Positions 5,386-10,362 of a stretch of 10,362 nt of DNA are shown here, one piece after another (position 1 is the stretch's first letter; each line of letters begins with the position of its first letter). Source of the DNA: an uncultured Desulfomonile sp. (GTDB lineage Bacteria; Desulfobacterota; Desulfomonilia; Desulfomonilales; Desulfomonilaceae); NCBI GenBank assembly GCA_903920415.1, contig CAIXMD010000477.1:1-10362 (forward strand), in the 5' to 3' direction. The notes beneath the pieces were generated by a model. The model did no database searches, was not told the origin of the DNA, and was given only the letters and a program-made list of their open reading frames with translations. Made by a program: the position numbers and the translations under genes.

Positions 5386-6840
5386 ATGTTCAGGAGAGTA
5401 CTCACTTTCGTGATCACCGTTACGGCCGTGGCTATTGCCGCGGGATGGCCGCTGGTCGTGAGTGCCGTAGCCGAAGAAAAATTGCCGTCCAAGTCTGACC
5501 AGAGCTGCCTGAAGTGCCACGAATACGACAAGGGGGCCAATCTCCTTGCAGGAAAGTTTGTGGACGTTTCAAGCAAAGCCAATACAATTCAGCTTCAAAT
5601 CGACAAAGATATGGAGGTGATCTTTTTCGATGATACGACCCTGCTGAAAAATGCTCCGAGTTTCAAAGAGATTCCGAAGCAGGAGTCGGTAAGGATTACT
5701 TACAACAAAAAGAATGGAAAAATTTTTGCCGAGCAGGTCGAAGTCAAGAAAGGCTTAGAAGTTCCCAAAGATCAGTTGATTTCGGCTGAACAGGTAGCTG
5801 AACTCGTTGCTAAGGGACCTGAAAAGGGAAAGTATGTCCTTCTGGATAGCCGTCCTGAAGACATGTACAATCAGGGCCATATACCCACTGCACTCCCGAT
5901 GCCGTTCTTTGCGTTCGACAAACTTCAGGAGAAGTTGCTCCCCAAAGACAAGGATATAATGCAAATCTATTATTGCTCAGGCTTCTCCTGAGTGCTGAGC
6001 CCATTAGCCGCCAGGAAGGCGGAAAAACTTGGATACAAGAACGTTAAAGTGTTTCACGCAGGTCTCCCCGCATGGAAAAAAGCTGGGCAGATAGTTGTTT
6101 CCAACGTAGTCGGCCTTGAAAATTTCAACAAAAATGAGATTCCATACATTTTGATTGATCTGAGACCCAGCAAAGAGATCGAGCAGGGCCATATTCCAAA
6201 CGCAGTTGCAGTCCCTACTGGAGGAATCGAGGCTATGGAGACTCAGTTCCCCAAGTACAAGGGCGCGGCAATTATCCTATACAATAAGGATGGAAACATA
6301 ACGTCGGCTGATGAAGCCTTCAAGAAAATATCAGGATGGGGCTACAAGCAGGCCTGTGTCTTGTCCGGTGGATTCCAGGCGTGGGAAAAGTCTGGACAAA
6401 AGGTTTCCAAAGGGGCTGCCTCTTCAGCGATAACCTACGTTCGCAAACTGATGCCGGGTGAGGTAGACATAGAAGTTTTCAAGGCCCTTGTGGAAAAGCC
6501 TTCTCAGGACACAATACTCATCGACGTTCGCATGGCTTCTGAAGTGGCTGCCAATGCTCTACCAAACACAAAGAATATCCCTCTGGACGAACTGGCACAG
6601 CGGCTGTCAGATCTTCCGAACGACAAAAATATTATTGTTAACTGCGCTACCGGCGCCCGTGCTGAAATGGCTTACAATGTTTTGAAGAATGCATTGAATC
6701 GCATCCCTTGTGACATTGCCTGCACCCGTGCTGAAATGGGTTACAATATTTTGAAGAATGCCGGGCTCAAGGTTGGTTATGTAAATGCCAATGTAGACTT
6801 TGATGAAGAGAAGAAAGGGGCTTATACCATTTCGGACTAA
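5386..6840 (+). CDS. Exported triple-rhodanese protein with CXXCH motif; UGA at codon 202 probably selenocysteine
   Basis: Read through the TGA at 5989-5991, this is a 484-residue protein. The start has AAAGGAG 6 bases upstream. The signal peptide covers about 1-29 (cleavage after AVA), followed by SCLKCH (41-45), a c-type heme motif. A beta-rich region follows (about 50-130), then rhodanese domain 1 (about 135-233), domain 2 (about 240-340) and domain 3 (about 365-480). Domain 1 has LLDSRPEDMYNQGHIP and an active loop C197-S-G-F-S-U202, where related proteins carry C-x4-C before an LSxxAAxKA helix. Both sides of the UGA are in one frame and fully conserved in style (KAEKLGYKNVKVFHAGLPAW follows), and a SECIS-like hairpin follows. 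Domain 2 has YNKDGN in place of the catalytic Cys loop and is probably inactive. Domain 3 has VNCATGAR with C420. A partial tandem duplication lies in domain 3. The likely role is periplasmic sulfur or selenium transfer or polysulfide handling. If Sec is wrong, the gene is interrupted by a nonsense mutation. Confidence 0.8.
5989..6022 (+). promoter_or_regulatory. UGA selenocysteine codon with bacterial SECIS-like hairpin
   Basis: After the TGA at 5989-5991, CCGCC (6008-6012) pairs perfectly with GGCGG (6018-6022) around the loop AGGAA (6013-6017). The loop starts 21 bases after the UGA. It has a G at its second position. These features match my recollection of the bacterial SECIS model (short G-C-rich stem, G in the first two loop bases, loop about 16-37 bases past the UGA), which SelB recognises. 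The hairpin lies inside coding sequence, as bacterial SECIS elements do. Confidence 0.65.
6656..6761 (+). repeat. In-frame 69-bp tandem duplication inside rhodanese domain 3
   Basis: Bases 6656-6692 and 6725-6761 match at 35 of 37 positions (two substitutions) with a period of 69 bases, or 23 codons. The protein repeats RAEMAYNVLKNA (425-436) as RAEMGYNILKNA (448-459). Between them lies LNRIPCDIACT, whose C442 and R448 form a C-x5-R pattern resembling a second active-site loop. A normal domain would pass directly from the first KNA to GLKVGYVNA. The frame is kept, so the copy adds 23 residues. Confidence 0.85.
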
Positions 6841-6852
6841 TGCGACAAAACG

Positions 6853-6876
6853 GGGGGAGACCAAAGGGTCACCCCC
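6853..6876 (-). terminator. Strong hairpin between convergent genes, probable terminator of the glycosylase gene
   Basis: GGGGG-A-GACC (6853-6862) pairs with GGTC-A-CCCCC (6867-6876) around the loop AAAG: nine base pairs with one A-A mismatch. On the minus strand CGTTTTGT follows, a modest U tract. On the plus strand no T run follows. It begins 13 bases after the rhodanese stop, so it may also slow or protect that transcript. Confidence 0.55.
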
Positions 6877-6885
6877 TGCCCCACT

Positions 6886-7563
6886 CTAGAGAAAGTCTTT
6901 TCCAATTCGTAAGAAACCGACCAGGGGGCACTCTTTGCAAACAGGCTTTTTCTTGCAGTAACGGTGCCCCACCGCCACAATCTGCGCGTGGAAATCATTG
7001 AATAAATCAGCATCTATGGGCAAATTAGAGTGAAAAAGATCTTGGATACAATCGTAATTCGCGCCTTCCTGTACAAGACCGTGCCTCTGAAGCACTCGTT
7101 TAGTATAGGCGTCCACTACAAAGACCGGTTTTCCTGCGGCGTAGAGTACGATACTATCCGCAGTTTCCTTGCCTACACCCTTTATTGAGAGCAATTCGTC
7201 ACGGAGAGAGTCCAGAGGCAAAGACAACAGTGACGATAATTCCCCTCCATGTCGATCCATCAGATGGTCCACAAAGTTTCTCAGGCGTAAGGCCTTAACG
7301 TTGTAATATCCTGCCGGTCGAATCAATTGGGCAAGGTCGGAGACGGACAATTCGTGAATTTTCACCGGATCTAAAACCTCGGCGAACTTGAGATTTGCTA
7401 CTGCCCGCGTAACGTTAGTCCACGCGGTGTTCTGAGTGAGCACCGCCCCGACACAAACCTCAAAGGGCGTTTCCGCAGGCCACCAGTGCCTCGGGCCAAA
7501 TCTAGTAAACAGTTCTCGGTAATAACTCATCAACAATTCTCGGAGGGGCAGGTTCATCAGCAT
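6886..7563 (-). CDS. HhH-GPD DNA glycosylase, endonuclease III / MagIII-like
   Basis: A 225-residue base-excision DNA glycosylase. It shows FGPRHWWPAETPFEVCVGAVLTQNTAW-type N-terminal features (residues 22-48), the helix-hairpin-helix LLSIKGVGKETADSIVLYA (124-142) and catalytic Asp151 in FVVDAYTKRV. The lyase lysine of endonuclease III (GVGRKTA) is Glu133 here (GVGKETA), as I recall for MagIII-type 3-methyladenine glycosylases. It is thus probably monofunctional, removing damaged bases without strand cleavage. Of the four iron-sulfur cysteines, three remain (C203, C209, C212 as C-x5-C-x2-C); the fourth position is Phe/Leu, so a cluster is doubtful. The start is uncertain. ATG at 7563 is chosen because AGGG lies 9 bases upstream; ATGs at 7605, 7557 and 7530 are alternatives, and the conserved region begins after 7530. 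Substrate is not proven by sequence. Confidence 0.85.
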   Translation of the reverse strand: MLMNLPLRELLMSYYRELFTRFGPRHWWPAETPFEVCVGAVLTQNTAWTNVTRAVANLKFAEVLDPVKIHELSVSDLAQLIRPAGYYNVKALRLRNFVDHLMDRHGGELSSLLSLPLDSLRDELLSIKGVGKETADSIVLYAAGKPVFVVDAYTKRVLQRHGLVQEGANYDCIQDLFHSNLPIDADLFNDFHAQIVAVGHRYCKKKPVCKECPLVGFLRIGKDFL

Positions 7564-7647
7564 CTTATTAAACCCTGTTACGAGAGGTGGACACTCGAAG
7601 GTCATCCTGGTAGACTTAAATCTAAACGATATTTTGGGAGATTTCGT

Positions 7648-8253
7648 TTGCTCGACATTCAGGTTCTCGCACTAACGTTGATTCCGCTATTGTCGGGAGT
7701 CGTCCCTTTGGACACCGGCTCAGTCGTTCTTCCAGAGGCCCTTCTCGGTATTGAGGAACGCGTGGCTCCAGATTTCCTGGTCGGGACATGGAAATTTTCC
7801 GACGAGTTTTTCAGATGGGGTGTAACCGACAGAGAAAAAGCGAAACAGAAGCCTTTCAGAGGGCATTCCTTGATGTGTCTCCGAAAAGACGGATCTATGA
7901 CAATGATCAATTTCTTCAACCCTGCAGAAGGGCGCTGGGAAGTTACAGGACAAGGACTACTCATATACGACCCTAAATTTCCTGAACGAGGTTCCCAAAT
8001 ATTGCCGGTGAGAAAGAGAGATAATGACCGAATATGGCTGTTGCTTCCTTTCTCAGGAGGTTCCGTTGGCATAGGCATGATCAGGGTTGCAGAGGAAGAA
8101 CCGACTCGAACCGATTATAAGACTAACCTCGATTCAAAGAAAAAGGAGAGGGGCCGTAGTCGGCCTTGGTCTTCATTCTTTGAGGACGGTCACACCTCGG
8201 ATGCTCCGCATGAGAAAACGCGCTCCGGGGTAGAAGAGAATTCGGCCGACTAA
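7648..8253 (+). CDS. Hypothetical exported protein, possibly lipocalin-like
   Basis: A 201-residue protein I do not recognise. There is no ATG between the open upstream region, which overlaps the opposite glycosylase gene, and the conserved-looking part. TTG at 7648 has GGGAG 7 bases upstream and yields a hydrophobic N-terminus (LDIQVLALTLIPLLSGVV), consistent with a signal peptide lacking a strong basic n-region. FLVGTWKFSDEFF (about 37-49) resembles the GTW opening of lipocalin-like beta-barrels. Alternating strands then follow: SLMCLRKDGSMTMINFF, RWEVTGQGLLIYD, RIWLLLPF and GSVGIGMIRV, to about residue 148. The last 50 residues are charged and low-complexity. The stop overlaps the stop of the convergent DUF721 gene by three bases. 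An earlier start, back to ATG 7486, is possible but would overlap the glycosylase start. Confidence 0.6.
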   Translation: MLDIQVLALTLIPLLSGVVPLDTGSVVLPEALLGIEERVAPDFLVGTWKFSDEFFRWGVTDREKAKQKPFRGHSLMCLRKDGSMTMINFFNPAEGRWEVTGQGLLIYDPKFPERGSQILPVRKRDNDRIWLLLPFSGGSVGIGMIRVAEEEPTRTDYKTNLDSKKKERGRSRPWSSFFEDGHTSDAPHEKTRSGVEENSAD

Positions 8254-8741
8254 TACTTGGAGAATCGGCTACGTTTAAGGTCCAGATCCTTTTCCAGAAT
8301 TCTGTTCAACATCGATTTAAGATCTTCGTTCTTAACCGGCTCCAGAATCTGTTGTACTTTCCGAATATCCTGCTCAGTCGGTTTGTACTGCGGGCCGGCA
8401 GTAGGTTTCGCTTCATCGTTCTTTGCCCAAGATCGCTGCTGAAAACGGATATCTGTTATTGGGGCCGCTCCATTCTCAAGGCACGCGTTGATCTTGTTCA
8501 GCAAGACGTTCTTGAGAGCAGCCAGTTCATTCATCCAAACAGAAGAATCAACGACAACATGCAAGGTTGACCCAGATAGCCTCTCAGCCTTTGCATGGCG
8601 GGCTACGGCTGGATTTACTATGGTCGGCCACATATTCAGTATGTTATGACGGGAAAGAGCGGCCTTAAGTCCGTAACGGTCCAGGACTTGATGTAATATT
8701 GATCCGGCTGATAATGGTTTATTGAGAACTTCGCGTTTCAT
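8250..8741 (-). CDS. dciA: DUF721 / DciA-family protein (DnaB helicase loader)
   Basis: A 163-residue member of the DUF721/DciA family, the ancestral loader or regulator of the replicative helicase DnaB in bacteria lacking DnaC or DnaI. Family features are visible: an N-terminal helix with ILHQVLDRYGLKAAL, the W-I-V core NMWPTIVNPAVARHAKAERL, and a strand-helix STLHVVVDSSVWMNELAALKNVLLNKIN. This KH-like fold is followed by a charged C-terminal half (about 105-163) ending in basic KRSRFSKY. ATG at 8741 is chosen because GGTGG lies 5 bases upstream; an in-frame GTG at 8753 has no ribosome binding site. It follows mog by about 64 bases and may end the speD-mog-dciA run. Family assignment is good; the helicase role is inferred from the family. 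Confidence 0.82.
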   Translation of the reverse strand: MKREVLNKPLSAGSILHQVLDRYGLKAALSRHNILNMWPTIVNPAVARHAKAERLSGSTLHVVVDSSVWMNELAALKNVLLNKINACLENGAAPITDIRFQQRSWAKNDEAKPTAGPQYKPTEQDIRKVQQILEPVKNEDLKSMLNRILEKDLDLKRSRFSKY

Positions 8742-8805
8742 AAAAGCCACCACATGTTTAGTTAGGAGAGAATCTATTTCATCGGGGAATCTTCAAATAC
8801 AAAAC

Positions 8806-9333
8806 TCAGACGCAATCTGAAGAATCGCCCTGGATCTTGGCAATGGCATGCGCAACAGCCGGCATGACTGCTTCGAGGTTTTCAATAGCCCCTTTCGGAC
8901 TGCCAGGAAGATTAATGATTAGAGTTCGGCCACGTACACCGGCTATGGCTCTTGATAACATGGCATGAGGAGTCTTGCCGGCGCTTGCGATGCGCATGGT
9001 TTCAGCCATCCCAGGAACAGTCCTGGTCACCACCGCTGCTGTTGCCTCCGGTGTGACATCACGGGGAGACACGCCGGTGCCCCCCGTGGTTAAGATGAGA
9101 TCGGCGCCTTGGTCGTCAGCCCACGAGATGAGTATATTTGAAATATCAGGCTCCTCATCCGGGCAGACAGCAACCCAAGCCACCTCAATCCCGTGACCTC
9201 TCAGCATATCGGCAAGTTCCGGCCCTGAGGCATCTGGCCTTGACCCATGCCAGGACCGATCGCTAACCGTTAGTATTCCCGCACGCAGCACGTCCAACCA
9301 ACCCGTAGCTTTCTTCGGTTTCCCCGGTTGCAT
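8806..9333 (-). CDS. mog: Molybdopterin adenylyltransferase (MogA/MoaB family)
   Basis: A 175-residue cytoplasmic enzyme that adenylates molybdopterin with ATP before molybdate insertion in molybdenum or tungsten cofactor synthesis. The motifs are clear: LRAGILTVSDRS at the N-terminal strand (16-27), LILTTGGTGVSPRDVTPEA (79-97) with the active-site Asp92, and LIINLPGSPKGAIENLEAV (138-156). The C-terminal VMPAVAHAI is typical of the small single-domain Mog/MoaB proteins. The ATG at 9333 has AGAGG 8 bases upstream and lies inside the 3' end of speD, overlapping by 71 bases in another frame. This gives probable translational coupling. The first 14 residues are a polar extension. MoaB and MogA are hard to separate by sequence alone; Mog activity is the better guess. 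Confidence 0.9.
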   Translation of the reverse strand: MQPGKPKKATGWLDVLRAGILTVSDRSWHGSRPDASGPELADMLRGHGIEVAWVAVCPDEEPDISNILISWADDQGADLILTTGGTGVSPRDVTPEATAAVVTRTVPGMAETMRIASAGKTPHAMLSRAIAGVRGRTLIINLPGSPKGAIENLEAVMPAVAHAIAKIQGDSSDCV

Positions 9334-9679
9334 GCGGGAAGCCTCTTAGAAAGTCTCGAATCTGAATTTCCTCGGCTTCCAACTCTTGTTTAAGAAATCC
9401 CGCAGCCTTCCAAGGGTCGACCGTTGTCCCGCAAGTGAAAATATCCACAGCAGCGTAGCCATGTTCCGGCCATGTATGAATGGTCAGATGAGACTCGGCT
9501 ATCACCACCACTCCAGAAACCCCCTGAGGGTTGAAGTCCTGAAATGCTGTCTTCAGAACGGTTGCCCCTGCTATCTCAGCAGCATGAGCCATAATTCTTT
9601 CAAGGTAATCGAGGTTGTCTATCTTTTGTCTATTGCAAGACCAAAGCTCGATCAGAAGATGAATACCTAAGGCTTTCAT
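9263..9679 (-). CDS. speD: S-adenosylmethionine decarboxylase proenzyme (class 1B)
   Basis: SpeD decarboxylates S-adenosylmethionine to give the aminopropyl donor for spermidine synthesis, using a pyruvoyl group made by self-cleavage. With ATG 9679 as start (GGGGGATGA just upstream) the protein has 138 residues, the usual length for this class. The cleavage site is Glu62-Ser63 in VVIAESHLTIHTWPE; His68 and Cys83 (DIFTCG) are the other processing and catalytic residues. All three numbers equal those I recall for the Thermotoga enzyme, which supports this start. An upstream in-frame ATG at 9787 would add 36 residues without family likeness. The C-terminal 20 residues after RDFLRGF are unlike the family and run into the start of mog. 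No spermidine synthase (speE) is in the window. Confidence 0.92.
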   Translation of the reverse strand: MKALGIHLLIELWSCNRQKIDNLDYLERIMAHAAEIAGATVLKTAFQDFNPQGVSGVVVIAESHLTIHTWPEHGYAAVDIFTCGTTVDPWKAAGFLKQELEAEEIQIRDFLRGFPHATGETEESYGLVGRAACGNTNG

Positions 9680-9861
9680 CGTCATCCCCCGTACCGAGTC
9701 GGCTGTTTGCCTCTCGAGAAAATGATCCCACAGAATTGCTGTCCTGCTCCCATGAAAAATCAAGGATTTCAAAGGTAACAGTGACACCCTCCGTTGCTAC
9801 GAGTTCAATGCCCTTATTGAATGTTCCCTCTATTGGTTATGAAACCGTGTGCAGGGAATCA

Positions 9862-9890
9862 ATTATATCAGGAAGGCATCTTCCTCGAAC
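9862..9890 (-). promoter_or_regulatory. Candidate speD promoter
   Basis: A perfect TATAAT lies on the minus strand (plus positions 9862-9867), with a weak -35 (TTCGAG or GTTCGA at 9884-9890) at 16-17 bases. A start near 9855 would leave a leader of about 175 bases before speD. An inverted repeat fills the spacer. Confidence 0.4.
9870..9885. repeat. Perfect palindrome in the speD promoter spacer
   Basis: AGGAAG-GCAT-CTTCCT is a perfect 6-base inverted repeat with a 4-base centre. It lies almost exactly between the candidate -35 and -10 boxes. It could be an operator for a dimeric regulator or simply a small RNA hairpin. I do not recognise it as a known operator. Confidence 0.4.
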
Positions 9891-9967
9891 TGGGAGGTAT
9901 TAGGGTCTCAACCTTACGAGGGGGAAACCACAGATCTCCCCACCCAGGCTTATCCCTCCAATTTGAG
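9884..9967. repeat. Long rod-like inverted repeat, possible structured RNA
   Basis: Nested arms pair across 84 bases: CTCGAA (9884-9889) with TTTGAG (9962-9967, one G-T); GGAGG-AT-AG (9893-9903, two mismatches) with CT-AT-CCTCC (9949-9959); and GGGG (9921-9924) with CCCC (9938-9941). On the plus strand ATTTTTG follows immediately, which could act as a weak terminator tail. The shape recalls rod-like regulatory RNAs, but it lacks the SRP RNA tetraloop region and is too short for a typical 6S RNA. Direction and function are unknown. Confidence 0.35.
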
Positions 9968-10362
9968 ATTTTTGATAAACGGATACAGAAGAAGAGACAC
10001 GGGATCCTGAACCGGCTGCGTCACTCCATGTTCCAGAAGGAAGCACAACTTTTCGTAATAAGTTTGTGCGGTTCATTTTCCCGTCCCTGGGCAAGATCCC
10101 ATTGTGGTAGATTCGAACATTCTTTTTTCATTCTTTTAGTGCATTTTGTCAAGCAAAAAAATTTGAACGATGTAAGACCTCAGTTACCACTTACCCGTGC
10201 TCAAATCGGCTGACTCTATACAACTCTCCTAAAGCAAACGCGAGGAAAATCTGACGTTCTTCAAAATGGCCAAATCAAGCCATCCTCTCCTCTGTGTAAG
10301 TAAACGATTCCTATAGGGAAATCTTTTCATTTGACAGGGGGCCTTTTAATGGGTGACCCCGC
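9968..10362. other. Stretch without a supported gene
   Basis: Open frames here are short, lack ribosome binding sites and have protein-unlike composition. A near-perfect TTGACA occurs on the minus strand (10147-10152) and another on the plus strand (10331-10336), neither with a convincing -10 box at 16-18 bases. CCTATAGG with flanking GATT and AATC-like arms forms a small inverted repeat near 10309-10323. An ATG at 10349 with GGGG 8-10 bases upstream could open a gene that continues past the window (MGDP...), but four codons are too few to judge. Confidence 0.4.

Noticed and set aside
5992..6840. Separate gene starting at GTG 5992 downstream of the UGA
   Set aside because: It lacks a ribosome binding site, begins in the middle of a rhodanese domain and is in the same frame as the upstream part; readthrough as selenocysteine explains both halves better.
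9680..9787. Longer speD start at ATG 9787
   Set aside because: The extra 36 residues have no family likeness, while ATG 9679 has a strong ribosome binding site and places Ser63, His68 and Cys83 at the expected positions.
10021..10131. Minus-strand 36-codon frame (MKKECSNLPQW...)
   Set aside because: Protein-like start but no ribosome binding site and no supporting promoter; too short to support alone.
9821..10213. Plus-strand 130-codon frame
   Set aside because: No ribosome binding site, odd composition rich in Arg, His and Gln, and it runs through the rod-like inverted repeat; no family recognised.

Overview
The window looks chromosomal and comes from an anaerobic bacterium with roughly 50% G+C. 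The best guess is a deltaproteobacterium in the broad sense (Desulfobacterota, for example a Desulfomonile- or Syntrophobacter-like lineage). That guess is inference. It rests on a probable selenocysteine-containing, heme-motif rhodanese protein in the envelope, a tkt-rpiB arrangement, an RfaH/LoaP-like NusG paralogue and a class A RNase P RNA. No insertion sequence, phage gene, tRNA or CRISPR array was seen. Most genes stand alone or in short runs, and their orientations alternate.

Left part (1-2950): the 3' end of a transketolase gene runs into a decayed, truncated remnant of ribose-5-phosphate isomerase B (rpiB). Convergent to it, on the minus strand, lie the RNase P RNA gene (rnpB) with a good sigma70-type promoter and, about 20 bases behind it, a membrane-anchored VWA-domain protein with a degenerate metal site. 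The pentose-phosphate pair is therefore broken in this window: transketolase looks intact and rpiB does not.

Middle (2880-6880): divergent from rnpB is an exported TlpA/ResA-like thioredoxin-fold protein with a CPPC motif and a long Pro/Ser-rich tail. It is convergent with a NusG-family specialised elongation factor. Divergent from that factor, across a 350-base AT-rich and structured intergenic region, lies the most unusual gene: an exported protein with a CXXCH motif and three rhodanese domains. Its reading frame contains an in-frame UGA exactly where a cysteine is expected (C-x4-U), followed at the right distance by a hairpin resembling a bacterial SECIS element. It also carries an in-frame 69-base tandem duplication that copies part of the third rhodanese active-site helix.

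Right part (6850-10362): a HhH-GPD (endonuclease III/MagIII-like) DNA glycosylase on the minus strand, a small exported protein of unknown function on the plus strand, then a minus-strand run speD (AdoMet decarboxylase), mog (molybdopterin adenylyltransferase) and dciA (DUF721). The last 500 or so bases hold no convincing gene. They do contain a candidate speD promoter with a palindrome in its spacer and a long rod-like inverted repeat.

Functional threads: the molybdenum cofactor gene and the probable selenoprotein both fit anaerobic redox metabolism, and the TlpA-like and rhodanese proteins both point to periplasmic thiol/sulfur chemistry. No single operon ties them together.
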